From NCBI GenBank assembly GCA_051878085.1, contig JBJEJN010000178.1:1-33657 (forward strand): 33,657 nt of DNA. The letters are read 5' to 3'. The notes beneath the pieces are model-generated. The model saw only the letters and a list, made by a program, of their open reading frames with translations, had not been told where the DNA came from and made no database searches. The DNA comes from SFTH01 sp051878085 (GTDB lineage: Bacteria; Bacillota; Clostridia; Christensenellales; Aristaeellaceae). This document shows, piece after piece, positions 23,836-33,657 of the stretch; the first letter of the stretch is position 1, and each line of letters begins with the position of its first letter. A program made the position numbers and the translations under genes.

Positions 23836-23874
23836 GGAATCGGAGTCCGGTTCACTTGCGACCGGATGAAAATA

Positions 23875-23900
23875 GTGAAGGGGGAAGAATCCCCCTTCAC
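23875..23900 (-). terminator. First terminator hairpin after acsB
   Basis: A perfect 10-bp stem (GTGAAGGGGG at 23875-23884 pairing with 23891-23900) has a 6-nt loop and is followed on the - strand by TATTTTC. It starts 10 nt after the acsB stop. A smaller inverted repeat (23846-23851/23861-23866) lies between it and the next terminator. Confidence 0.8.
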
Positions 23901-23910
23901 AGAAGTGAAA

Positions 23911-26040
23911 TTACATCAGCGGATCCATGCCGAGCACCGGATGGCCCTTCTCGGTCAGGAAGGCGTAGAGCTCTTCCATATCCTCGGTGATGGTCTCATC
24001 GGCGATCATATCGGTGAAGTTCTCGATGCCGTAGAGCTCCTTGGCGGTCTCGTTCAGGTTGTCGGCAACCTGATCCTTCAGCGCCTTCGGCAGCCACACG
24101 ATGCGGCCCGGGCCGCCCTCAGCCTTCATGAACTTCTTGGAGGAGATGAAGTGCTTGCCGTGGCCCATGAAGCCGGGGGTCTGCACACCGCCGCCGGTCA
24201 TGGAGGCCATCTCGGAGAAGCTCATGCCCAAGGGAGTCATGCCGGCATGCTCGCGGTTGACGATGACCACGCCGTTGGACAGGGGCTCGATGCCGCAGAT
24301 GCACTCGAAGCAGCCGCAGGAGGTCATCGGGTCCTCCATGATGGAGTACAGGGTGACGTGCTCCAGCGCGCCGTGAGAGTACTGGTTCACGGCCTCGTCC
24401 ACGTCCTCGTAGCGGCCGACGCGCTCGTCGATCGGGCGGGACTTGGGAACGATCTGGCAGGGACCCTGGGGATCCAGCTCGTTGGTCGCCTTGGCGTCCA
24501 GCCAGGAGACCGCGCCGCACAGGCCCAGACGCTCGGGGGTGACGATGCACACGTGAGACGGGGAGAAGGCCTGGCACAGGATGCAGGTGTAGAACACATC
24601 GACGGACTCGTCGGTGAGGGTCTTCAGGCGCTCGTCGCGCTTGTCGAAGACGTGGTTGCCCATCTCGCGCATCTCCTTGACCTTCTCGGGATCGGTGTAG
24701 ATGCGAACCTGGCACTTGTCGACGACGGCGTCGAAGTCGCTCTTGATCTTGGCGTAGAGCACCTCGCCGATGTGGCGGGCGCGGAAGCCGGCCTGGAAGG
24801 CGGCGTCGCTGACGCGGATGCGGATCATGTCGCGCTGACCGGTGTGCATCACGCCCTCGATGCAGTTCAGCCAGGAGTGGAACTTACGCTCCATGACGCC
24901 CTCGAAGTCGGTCTGCATGTTCTTGCCGGCGACGTCCACGATGTAGGCGATCGGAATCTTGGAGCCGAACTCGAACTGGTCGAAGTCGGGGCCCTCCACG
25001 ATGATCTTGTGATCCTCGATCTCGTGGGCGTCCTTGGTCTGCACCAGCTCGATGCAGTCCACGCGGGAGCCGTCCATCTCGATCTGCATGGCCTTGCGGC
25101 GGACGATTTCGCCCTCGAACGCAGAGGAGAAGGCGACGGGGATCTCGATGTTGGTGACCTTGATCTTGATGCCGCGGGCCTCAAGGGAGGTCTCGATCCA
25201 ATCCTTGGTGTTGGTGTTGATGATCAGGGACTTCGGAACGGCCCACATATCCTCGGTATCGTTGGTGATGACCGGGAAGCCCAGCTTGATGGCGCCGGCG
25301 CCGCAGGCGACGGTGATGTCATTGACCGGAGCGAAGGCGTTGACGAAGGCGTTGATGCGGTCGAAGGTGTAGCGATGGAAGGCGTCCGCGTCGCCGGGCT
25401 CGGTGGCGCCGAAGATCATCGTTGCACGGGTAACCAGGGAGATGACGTGGCCGACGGACCAGATCTCGTCGCCGACGGGAACCACGCGCACCGGGAAGCC
25501 GGTGGCCACGCCCGCTGCGTGAATCTGATCGATGATGCCGCCGATCATGAATACGAAGATACCGCGGGACTGATAGCCCTTCACCAGCTCAACGGCTTCC
25601 TCCTGGGAGGGAGCGGGGCCGATGATGACCACGAAGCCGGGGATGTCCTTGGTGACCAGCGGAACGCCCAGCTCGCGCACCTCGGCGTCGGAGAAGTGGC
25701 CGTGGTACTGGGTTCCCTCGTAGGGAGCGGGATTGCGGGCGTACTTGCAGGCCTCGATGACCTCAGCGCAGCAAGCGGTGGCAACGCCGGAGTCGAAGAT
25801 GGACTTGGTGCGATACTCGCGGCCCATCATGGCGCGCAGCTGCGCCAGAGCTTCCTTCAGCTCGCCCAGGGTGGTGACCTTCTTGCCCAGGTAGGCATAG
25901 ATGCAAGCGAGGAAATACGCGGTGTCGGGCATCGTCATGGGGGCGCTCTCGCCCAGCTCAGCAATTACCTGATTCAGCTCCGATTCAGCCTTGAAATACA
26001 TCTCATCGGAACCGCGGAATACTCTGTCAAACAGACCCAT
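23911..26040 (-). CDS. acsB: Acetyl-CoA synthase, CODH/ACS beta subunit
   Basis: This 709-residue protein is full length for bacterial ACS (about 730 in Moorella), including the N-terminal CODH-binding domain. The A-cluster ligands are visible with exact family spacing: C486-x2-C489-x8-C498-x9-C508 ([4Fe-4S] and proximal Ni), and C575-G-C577 (distal Ni). It condenses CO from CooS, a methyl group from the corrinoid protein and CoA to acetyl-CoA, the final step of the Wood-Ljungdahl pathway. It is the third gene of cooS-cooC-acsB, 24 nt after cooC. No corrinoid-protein (acsC/acsD) or methyltransferase (acsE) gene follows, unlike many acetogen clusters. Confidence 0.96.
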   Translation of the reverse strand: MGLFDRVFRGSDEMYFKAESELNQVIAELGESAPMTMPDTAYFLACIYAYLGKKVTTLGELKEALAQLRAMMGREYRTKSIFDSGVATACCAEVIEACKYARNPAPYEGTQYHGHFSDAEVRELGVPLVTKDIPGFVVIIGPAPSQEEAVELVKGYQSRGIFVFMIGGIIDQIHAAGVATGFPVRVVPVGDEIWSVGHVISLVTRATMIFGATEPGDADAFHRYTFDRINAFVNAFAPVNDITVACGAGAIKLGFPVITNDTEDMWAVPKSLIINTNTKDWIETSLEARGIKIKVTNIEIPVAFSSAFEGEIVRRKAMQIEMDGSRVDCIELVQTKDAHEIEDHKIIVEGPDFDQFEFGSKIPIAYIVDVAGKNMQTDFEGVMERKFHSWLNCIEGVMHTGQRDMIRIRVSDAAFQAGFRARHIGEVLYAKIKSDFDAVVDKCQVRIYTDPEKVKEMREMGNHVFDKRDERLKTLTDESVDVFYTCILCQAFSPSHVCIVTPERLGLCGAVSWLDAKATNELDPQGPCQIVPKSRPIDERVGRYEDVDEAVNQYSHGALEHVTLYSIMEDPMTSCGCFECICGIEPLSNGVVIVNREHAGMTPLGMSFSEMASMTGGGVQTPGFMGHGKHFISSKKFMKAEGGPGRIVWLPKALKDQVADNLNETAKELYGIENFTDMIADETITEDMEELYAFLTEKGHPVLGMDPLM

Positions 26041-26064
26041 CTATGTTCTCATTCCTTTCATGTG

Positions 26065-26835
26065 TCATTTCTTCTCGTTGTCGATGCGATCCTTGATCGC
26101 CCGAATTTCTTCAACGGCCTTCGCGCTCACATCGAAGGGGGAGATGCCGCGGCGGTCCGCGTCGATCACCTCTGCGTTGTAGTGAATCATGCCCAGCAGC
26201 GCGTCCTCGGGGATGCGGCTGCGGAGGAAGGCCTCATCATCCTCGTCGCGAACCTTGTTGGCAACCACGCGCACGCGGGTGATGCCAAGATCTGCGGCCA
26301 GCTGCTTGACCTTTTCATAGGTCTGAATGCTGCGCGCGCCCGGCTCAATCACGACGATGAACTGATCCATCATGCTCGCGGTGCCGCGGCCCAGGTGCTC
26401 CAGGCCCGCCTCCATGTCCATGATCACCACGTCGTCCTTGCGGAAGATGAGGCTGGACAGGATGGCCTTGAGCATCACGTGCTCGGGGCACACACAGCCG
26501 GAACCGCCGGTTTCGACCGTGCCCATCACCAGCAGCTTTACGCCGTTGATCTCCTTGGCGTAGGTGTCCGGGATGTCGCTCACCTGAGGGTTGAGCTTGA
26601 AGAACTTGTTCAGGCTGTTTGCACCCGTGCGCTCCTCAACCAGCTTGCGCATCTTGGAGATCGGAACGATGGAGTTGACCTCCTCCTCCGAAAAGCCCAG
26701 CGCGAGGCCGAGGTTGGCGTCCGGATCGACGTCCGCCGCCAGCACGGTGCGTCCTTCGCTTGCGTACAGTCGAGCGAGGGTGGAGGCAAATGTGGTCTTG
26801 CCCACGCCGCCCTTGCCTGTAATCGCAACTTTCAT
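26065..26835 (-). CDS. cooC: CooC-type nickel-insertion ATPase for CODH/ACS
   Basis: This 256-residue MinD/NifH-type ATPase has the deviant P-loop G-K-G-G-V-G-K-T-T (7-15), D-V-D-P-D-A-N in the switch region, and the C-V-C motif (C114, C116) that CooC uses to bind a metal at the dimer interface. It loads nickel into the C-cluster of CO dehydrogenase or the A-cluster of ACS. Lying between cooS and acsB it could serve either. The ATG at 26835 follows AAAGGATC, 33 nt after cooS. Confidence 0.93.
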   Translation of the reverse strand: MKVAITGKGGVGKTTFASTLARLYASEGRTVLAADVDPDANLGLALGFSEEEVNSIVPISKMRKLVEERTGANSLNKFFKLNPQVSDIPDTYAKEINGVKLLVMGTVETGGSGCVCPEHVMLKAILSSLIFRKDDVVIMDMEAGLEHLGRGTASMMDQFIVVIEPGARSIQTYEKVKQLAADLGITRVRVVANKVRDEDDEAFLRSRIPEDALLGMIHYNAEVIDADRRGISPFDVSAKAVEEIRAIKDRIDNEKK

Positions 26836-26868
26836 AGTGCAAAGATCCTTTCAGCTTTGATTCGGGGA

Positions 26869-28767
26869 TCAGATGCCCAGCGCGGCGCGCTTGGCTTCGA
26901 TGGTTTCCATCATGCGATCGCCCAGCTTTTCGATGTCCAGCTCGACGACGAACTTCGCGCCGACCCAGTCCTCGACCTCGCCCTGCAGGAGGTTGACCAC
27001 TTCGGGGCCGCCCTTGGTGTAGGGATCGACGCCCAGGAAGGTGTCGATGCCGGTGGCGACGACGTAGTTGCCGATGGAGACGGCCTTCTCGGACATCCAC
27101 TCGGGGGCGCAGCCGCACAGGGGCAGCTGGGAGATGTTGCAGCCCCAATCCATGGCCAGATCGGAGGCCAGGATCATCATACGGGAGATATCCACGCAGG
27201 AGCCCATGTGCAGGACAGGAGGAATGCCTGCCAGCTCACACACACGCTTCAGACCCGCGCCGCAGTATTCCTTGGCCTTCTCGGGATCCATCAGGCCGGC
27301 CTTGGCGGCAGCCTGGGCGGAGCAGCCGGAGACGATGACGATGATGTCGTTGGCGATGAGCTTCTTCATCAGCTCGATGTGGGCGGTGTCGGGGCGAACC
27401 TTCGGGTTGTTGCAGCCGACCATGGCGACCGCGCCGCGCAGCACGCCGGACTTGACGCACTCGATCAGCGGCTTGGTGGTGCCGGTCTCATCCACGTGGG
27501 AGTTGGTGACGCCGTCCAGGCACTTCTTGATGGCTTCGACGGAGTAACCCACGGTGGCGTTGGTCTTGAGCTGCGGGATGTTCACCAGCTCAGGCTTGCG
27601 GTTCTTGAAGTTGCGGACGGCCATCTCCACGATCTTCTTCGCGTTCTCGCCGGCGGTGTCCTCATGGAACTCGATGAAATCGGAGTCGGGCATGCGGGCG
27701 ATGGGGGAGGTGGTCACGAACTTGGTGTGGAAGCACTTGGACAGCGGGCCAAGGGCGGGGAAGATGCACTGCACGTCCACGACGATGGCTTCGCAGGCGC
27801 CGGTCAGAACCACGTTCTCCTGGGAGAGGAAGTTGCCGGCCATGGGGATGCCGTGACGCATGGCAACCTCGTTGGAGGTGCAGCACACGCCGGCGATGTT
27901 GATGCCCTTCGCGCCCATCTCCTTGGCCAGAGCGACCATCTCGGGATCCTGGGCGTAGAACACGATCATTTCAGACAGCGACGGGTCGTGGCCGTGGACG
28001 ATGATGTTGACCATGTCCTCTTCCATGACGCCGATGTTGGCGGTGGTGTCCACCGGCTTCGGCGTGCCGAACAGCACGTCGGAGAACTCGGTGCCCATCA
28101 TGGATCCGCCCCAGCCGTCGGACAGGCCGGCGCGCAGGGACTGGCGAATCAGCGCCTCAGGCAGGGAGGAGCAGCCCATGTGGGTCATGTGCATGGACTG
28201 GGAGACCTCGCGGTCGATGGCGCGGGGCTCGATCGCCTGATCCGCCCAGATCTTCTGGCGGGATTCGGGCGCGCGCTTCAGGAAGCGCTGGGTGCCGAAG
28301 GGCTTGCCGTACTCCATCAGGCCGGTCTCGGCGACCTCGTGGGCGACGTCGTAGATGTCGCGGCCCTCGGTCTCGATGCCCCATTCCTTGGCGATGCGGC
28401 AGAGCTTCTCGGGATCCTTCACCTGGTAGTTGCCGCCCTCCTTGGAGGCGTACAGGGTGTGGCAGATGCTGCGGCCGTGGTCAGAGTGGGTGGCGGCGCC
28501 GCCGGCGGTGAAGCGCAGGTAGTTGCGGGCGACGATGCCGTTGGCGTCGCAGCCGCAGATGCCGCGGGGGGACTTCGGAGTGATGCGGCAGGGGCCCATC
28601 GTACAGATGCGGCAGCAGATGCCCTCCTCGCCGAACTTGCAGTGAGGAGTCTGGTTCTTCACGCGCTGCTGCCAAGTGTCAGCTCCAACCTTCTTCGCCG
28701 TTTCCAGCAAAGCGTCGGTTGCCGCTTCCATCTGCTCAATCGTGATAAAGGTCTTATTCATTTCCAT
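26869..28767 (-). CDS. cooS: Anaerobic carbon-monoxide dehydrogenase, Ni-Fe-S catalytic subunit
   Basis: This 632-residue protein has C43 and C51 for the D-cluster and C52/C55/C60/C71-73 (C-C-R-I-C-T-M-G-P-C-R-I) for the B-cluster. C-cluster ligand motifs follow in order: V-H-G-H-D-P-S, G-V-C-C-T-S-N-E, D-V-Q-C-I-F-P, G-C-N-N-P-K, S-G-C-S-A-Q and M-G-S-C-V-D. It reduces CO2 to CO for ACS, or oxidises CO. ATG 28767 was chosen because GGGAGG precedes it and homology begins there. In-frame start codons further upstream (e.g. TTG 28866) lie in a structured leader. In acetogens this subunit with acsB is usually called acsA. The divergent four-cluster ferredoxin may supply electrons. Confidence 0.95.
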   Translation of the reverse strand: MEMNKTFITIEQMEAATDALLETAKKVGADTWQQRVKNQTPHCKFGEEGICCRICTMGPCRITPKSPRGICGCDANGIVARNYLRFTAGGAATHSDHGRSICHTLYASKEGGNYQVKDPEKLCRIAKEWGIETEGRDIYDVAHEVAETGLMEYGKPFGTQRFLKRAPESRQKIWADQAIEPRAIDREVSQSMHMTHMGCSSLPEALIRQSLRAGLSDGWGGSMMGTEFSDVLFGTPKPVDTTANIGVMEEDMVNIIVHGHDPSLSEMIVFYAQDPEMVALAKEMGAKGINIAGVCCTSNEVAMRHGIPMAGNFLSQENVVLTGACEAIVVDVQCIFPALGPLSKCFHTKFVTTSPIARMPDSDFIEFHEDTAGENAKKIVEMAVRNFKNRKPELVNIPQLKTNATVGYSVEAIKKCLDGVTNSHVDETGTTKPLIECVKSGVLRGAVAMVGCNNPKVRPDTAHIELMKKLIANDIIVIVSGCSAQAAAKAGLMDPEKAKEYCGAGLKRVCELAGIPPVLHMGSCVDISRMMILASDLAMDWGCNISQLPLCGCAPEWMSEKAVSIGNYVVATGIDTFLGVDPYTKGGPEVVNLLQGEVEDWVGAKFVVELDIEKLGDRMMETIEAKRAALGI

Positions 28768-28811
28768 CAGAGCTTCTTCCTCCCAAAGATTATTTGGTGA
28801 AACAAATGCCA

Positions 28812-28900
28812 GCCGTGTATCGCTTCGGAGCGGACGCAGAACTTCTGCGGAGCTACCCTTCCGCAAACATGCTTCCGAACCACACGGGTTCTGACACGGC
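28812..28900 (-). ncRNA. Structured 5' leader of cooS-cooC-acsB (candidate regulatory RNA)
   Basis: The 397-nt stretch 28768-29164 has no convincing gene. Its cooS-proximal part, read on the - strand, can form a closing stem GCCGTGT/ACACGGC (28900-28894 with 28818-28812). Within it are three small hairpins: GAACC/GGTTC (28891-28887 with 28881-28877), TGCGGA/TCCGCA (28865-28860 with 28851-28846) and CGCT/AGCG (28832-28829 with 28824-28821). It starts about 20 nt after the predicted transcription start and ends 45 nt before the cooS ATG. I do not recognise it as a known riboswitch class. The pairing is judged by eye only. Confidence 0.4.
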
Positions 28901-28926
28901 GCAAAAACCCGATCATGGATACTATT

Positions 28927-28955
28927 ATTTTATCAAATGTAAACAACAAAGTCAA
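28927..28955 (-). promoter_or_regulatory. Promoter of the cooS-cooC-acsB operon
   Basis: On the - strand TTGACT (28955-28950), a 17-nt spacer and TAAAAT (28932-28927) form a strong sigma-A promoter. The leader to the cooS start codon is about 150 nt. Confidence 0.75.
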
Positions 28956-29102
28956 TGCCATAACCCACCGGGGGGCTTATTTAACAACAGAATTTGCAGG
29001 AAAGATTTCACAATTCCAACATATTTCTTCGCAGAAAACGCTTTCCGTGCGCCGTGCACATGCACAAATTGATTTTTTGCGGCATTTTTCGCAAATGATG
29101 CA

Positions 29103-29131
29103 TTTACAATTCGGCCTCGGGCGTGTATAAT
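29103..29131 (+). promoter_or_regulatory. Promoter of the four-cluster ferredoxin gene
   Basis: TTTACA (29103-29108), a 17-nt spacer and a perfect TATAAT (29126-29131) stand about 33 nt before the ferredoxin ATG. They are divergent from the cooS promoter about 150 nt away. Confidence 0.78.
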
Positions 29132-29164
29132 AACAGCAGAGCATAGAATTGCGGAGGTTATGAG

Positions 29165-29551
29165 ATGAAAAAGCTGTCTGTTAAGAAGGATGTTCGCTGC
29201 ATGGCGTGCCTGAGCTGCGTGCTGGCTTGCTCCGAGGCGTTTTATAAGGTGCGCGATCCGCGCAAGTCCTGCATTCAGATCGTCGAGAAGAACGGCGAGC
29301 CGAAGGTCAACTCCTGCCTGCAGTGCGGCAAGTGCATGCGCACCTGCGAGCACGAGGCCATCACCCGCAACCCCAAGGGCGTGTACATGATCAACAAGAA
29401 GAAGTGCGTCGGCTGCGGCAAGTGCGTCGAAGCCTGCCCGATGAAGGTCATGGTGCTGGAGAACGACACCGCCTCCAAGTGCATCGCCTGCGGCATCTGC
29501 GCCAAGGCGTGCCCGATGGAAGTGCTCGAGATCATTGAGAACGACAAGTAA
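29165..29551 (+). CDS. Polyferredoxin with four [4Fe-4S] motifs (CooF/HycB-like)
   Basis: This 128-residue protein has four C-x2-C-x2-C-x3-C motifs: C12/15/18/22, C51/54/57/61, C81/84/87/91 and C106/109/112/116. The first has the C-M-A-C-L-S-C-V-L-A-C form seen in CooF/HycB/DmsB-type electron-transfer subunits. Four clusters in a single short chain suit a soluble electron wire between redox enzymes. It is transcribed divergently from cooS, so transfer between CODH and a ferredoxin pool or hydrogenase is likely (inference). GGAGG precedes ATG 29165, and a terminator follows the stop. Confidence 0.88.
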   Translation: MKKLSVKKDVRCMACLSCVLACSEAFYKVRDPRKSCIQIVEKNGEPKVNSCLQCGKCMRTCEHEAITRNPKGVYMINKKKCVGCGKCVEACPMKVMVLENDTASKCIACGICAKACPMEVLEIIENDK

Positions 29552-29569
29552 GTCCATCGAACCAAAGGG

Positions 29570-29604
29570 GAGAGGATCGGCTTTATTGCGAAGTCGATCC
29601 TCTC
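29570..29604 (+). terminator. Terminator after the polyferredoxin gene
   Basis: The 10-nt arms GAGAGGATCG (29570-29579) and CGATCCTCTC (29595-29604) pair perfectly and are followed by TCTTTCT. Confidence 0.78.
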
Positions 29605-29621
29605 TCTTTCTGATATAGCAG

Positions 29622-29650
29622 CAGCGCCCTCTGATCTTCAGAGAGCGCTG
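29622..29650. terminator. Second hairpin between convergent genes
   Basis: CAGCGC (29622-29627) pairs with GCGCTG (29645-29650). The stem continues inwards with one mismatch to a 3-nt loop. The T-run is weak on both sides. It probably ends the - strand unknown gene (stop at 29671). Confidence 0.5.
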
Positions 29651-29670
29651 TATTTGCATGTGCCAATCGC

Positions 29671-30711
29671 TCAGCCGACGGTCGTGCCGGTGAAGCTTTC
29701 AACGGCTGCGTCCGCCGCCGCACTGTCGTCCAGGGCTGCGCCGAGATCGAAGCTCTGGAACTCCTCGTCGGTCTGGGCCTCGTCCGCCGTATCGGCCTCG
29801 TTGGCTGCGTCGAAGGCGGTGCTGTTCGCAGATGCGAAGGGATCCGCTTCAGATACGGAGGAAACCTTGCCGTCGGTCACGGTGAAGCGGTCGCCCAGCT
29901 CGTGGTAGGAGTAGGCGTTGCCGTCCGCGGTCTTGTAGTAGATGATCAGGCCCAGGCTGTAGTCGCCGTCGGCGAACTTCGCCACGCTGAAGATGGTGGA
30001 GAAGTCGGTGTTGGCGGCGTTCTTGCAGATGGCGTCGCTGTGATCCACGCCGCTGACGCCGGCCTCCATGGTGCCCTTGTAGGCGCGCTGCTTGCCGCTG
30101 GCGTCGTTGGTGACGATGACGAAGATGCTTGCGTCCGCGCCGTCAAAGCTCGCGTCGTTGAGGTAGCCGTAGCCGTCCAGGCGCACGACCTGGCGGTTGT
30201 TGGGCTCGGAGACGTAGAAGTTCGTGATCTCCACCGTACCGTTGGTGGACGGCTCGGGAACGTTAAAGCCCTTGGTCTTGAACTGGGAGTACGCCTTGCT
30301 GGCGATCTTCGTCGGCTCCGGCGTGGGAGTCGGGGTGGGCGTCGGCTCCGGCGTGGGGGTCGGGATCGGCGTGGGCGAGGGCGTCGGGGTGGGAGTCGGC
30401 GTCGCCGTGGGGGTCGGCGTGGGCGTGTTGGTCAGATCCACAACGCCGCTTGCGTCGCCCTGGTCGTCCGGCTCGGTCACAAAAACGGAGGTCGGGCCGT
30501 CCGCGCCGCCGATGATGGCAACGTTCTCCGGCGCGGCGGTCATTTCCACATAAGCGCGCATCGTCGCGTCCGGATTGGCCAGCTTGTCGGAGTAATCCAC
30601 CTTGCCCAGGAAGAAATAGAGGGCGCACATCAGTATGGCGACGATAATCAGGCCGATGAAGAAGTGGAGCACGGCCATGCCCTTACCGTTGCGCTTATAG
30701 CCTTTTTGCAT
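29671..30711 (-). CDS. Membrane-anchored protein with Thr-Pro linker, function unknown
   Basis: The 346 residues divide into a basic cytoplasmic N-terminus (1-11), one membrane span (about 13-35), a short outer segment, a Thr-Pro repeat linker (94-134), and a folded outer domain (about 140-275) with an acidic Ala/Asp-rich tail. Residues 62-79 read like the I-I-G-G-A-D-G-P-T-S-V-F-V loop of sodium-pumping decarboxylase beta subunits, although the rest is unrelated to that family. The protein is probably displayed outside the cell on a flexible stalk. The outer domain has many aromatic and Gly/Asp residues and may be a beta-sandwich, but I cannot name a family. It has its own promoter (30752-30780), with CAGGAGG before the ATG. 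Confidence 0.75.
   Translation of the reverse strand: MQKGYKRNGKGMAVLHFFIGLIIVAILMCALYFFLGKVDYSDKLANPDATMRAYVEMTAAPENVAIIGGADGPTSVFVTEPDDQGDASGVVDLTNTPTPTPTATPTPTPTPSPTPIPTPTPEPTPTPTPTPEPTKIASKAYSQFKTKGFNVPEPSTNGTVEITNFYVSEPNNRQVVRLDGYGYLNDASFDGADASIFVIVTNDASGKQRAYKGTMEAGVSGVDHSDAICKNAANTDFSTIFSVAKFADGDYSLGLIIYYKTADGNAYSYHELGDRFTVTDGKVSSVSEADPFASANSTAFDAANEADTADEAQTDEEFQSFDLGAALDDSAAADAAVESFTGTTVG
30310..30432 (-). repeat. Low-complexity Thr-Pro repeat coding region
   Basis: This is a tandem T-P dipeptide array of 41 residues, interrupted by E-P, S-P, I-P and A, encoded by ACGCCCAC-like units. It includes two near-identical 15- to 20-nt blocks ending in the codons for P-E-P. Such repeats change length easily by slippage. 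Confidence 0.85.
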
Positions 30712-30751
30712 AAAAATGCCTCCTGTAATTCCATTTCAGGGATATAGTTTC

Positions 30752-30780
30752 ATCTTAAAGAGTTGCCCTTTAAAAGTCAA
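30752..30780 (-). promoter_or_regulatory. Promoter of the Thr-Pro linker protein gene
   Basis: On the - strand TTGACT (30780-30775), a 17-nt spacer and TAAGAT (30757-30752) stand about 40 nt before the start codon. Confidence 0.65.
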
Positions 30781-30838
30781 GCAGGAAGCGAAGCTTTTGA
30801 AATATTGTCACAAACAGCCCCGAAATTGGTCATAAAGC

Positions 30839-30868
30839 GACCGTCCCGCAGCACAATGCAGGACGGTC
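30839..30868 (-). terminator. Likely terminator after uvrA
   Basis: GACCGTCC (30839-30846) pairs with GGACGGTC (30861-30868), starting 8 nt after the uvrA stop. On the - strand GCTTTATG follows, so the T-run is short. Confidence 0.6.
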
Positions 30869-30876
30869 GTGCTGTC

Positions 30877-33657
<2,781 letters not shown>

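Noticed and set aside
23866..28800. A 1644-codon open frame on the + strand antisense to acsB, cooC and cooS
   Set aside because: It runs opposite to three well-recognised genes. The protein is a monotonous His/Ala/Gly/Leu/Asp/Val mixture, the usual product of reading GC-rich biased codons on the other strand. It has no domain I can see. The true genes fully explain the stretch.
28768..28866. Longer cooS reading frame starting at TTG 28866
   Set aside because: The extra 33 residues show no similarity to the CODH N-terminus and fall in the structured leader. ATG 28767 has GGGAGG upstream and gives a normal length.
30305..30440. Repeat block that could suggest a CRISPR array or other DNA repeat
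   Set aside because: There are no spacers and the periodicity is that of Thr-Pro codons within an open frame, so it is a coding low-complexity repeat.

Overview
The window looks like a scaffolded draft or metagenome-assembled fragment, because it contains a run of exactly 100 N. The source is probably a GC-rich, spore-forming anaerobe of the Bacillota, class Clostridia. Three things support this. Wood-Ljungdahl pathway genes are present (metV, metF, acsB, cooC, cooS). The shape locus carries a spoIVFA/spoIVFB-like sporulation pair. Promoters are AT-rich sigma-A types set in GC-rich coding sequence. No tRNA, rRNA, CRISPR array, insertion sequence or prophage gene was seen.

Left part (1-10.1 kb, + strand). 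The 3' end of a fumarate-reductase-type flavoprotein is followed by a compact AAEx-family transporter. Next come a small [2Fe-2S] protein, a group C-like (putatively sensory) [FeFe]-hydrogenase and a SpoIIE-type phosphatase, ended by a long hairpin. A separate transcript encodes a winged-helix regulator and a two-gene ABC exporter, starting at a promoter overlapped by a 24-bp near-palindrome. Then come metV-metF, the methylene-THF reductase step of the methyl branch, and a YghZ-like aldo/keto reductase.

Middle part (10.1-19.5 kb, - strand). A cell-shape and sporulation locus reads maf, mreB, mreC, mreD, mrdA, rodA, spoIVFA-like, spoIVFB-like. This resembles the Bacillus maf-mreBCD-minCD-spoIVF locus, but with mrdA/rodA where minCD would be. 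The MreB has lost residues of the ATP-hydrolysis machinery. A small protein with a degenerate Nudix box lies upstream. Divergent from it (+ strand) is cobB (sirtuin), a deoxyinosine/uracil-type DNA glycosylase and pyrimidine-nucleoside phosphorylase, the last running into the N gap. After the gap is a partial CPBP-like membrane protein.

Right part (23.2-33.7 kb). The carbonyl branch is on the - strand: cooS, cooC, acsB, then tandem hairpins and 5-formyl-THF cyclo-ligase. Divergent from cooS is a four-cluster ferredoxin that could carry its electrons. The cooS promoter is well formed and is followed by a roughly 150-nt leader that can fold into a closed multi-branch structure. The window ends with a membrane-anchored Pro/Thr-linker protein of unknown function and a nearly complete uvrA, both on the - strand.

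The metabolic genes fit an acetogen or a related CO/formate/H2-using anaerobe. metVF makes methyl-THF, CooS and AcsB join CO and methyl to acetyl-CoA, CooC loads nickel, and the hydrogenase-phosphatase pair may report H2. The corrinoid protein genes (acsC/acsD), the methyltransferase gene (acsE) and the formate-end enzymes are not in this window.
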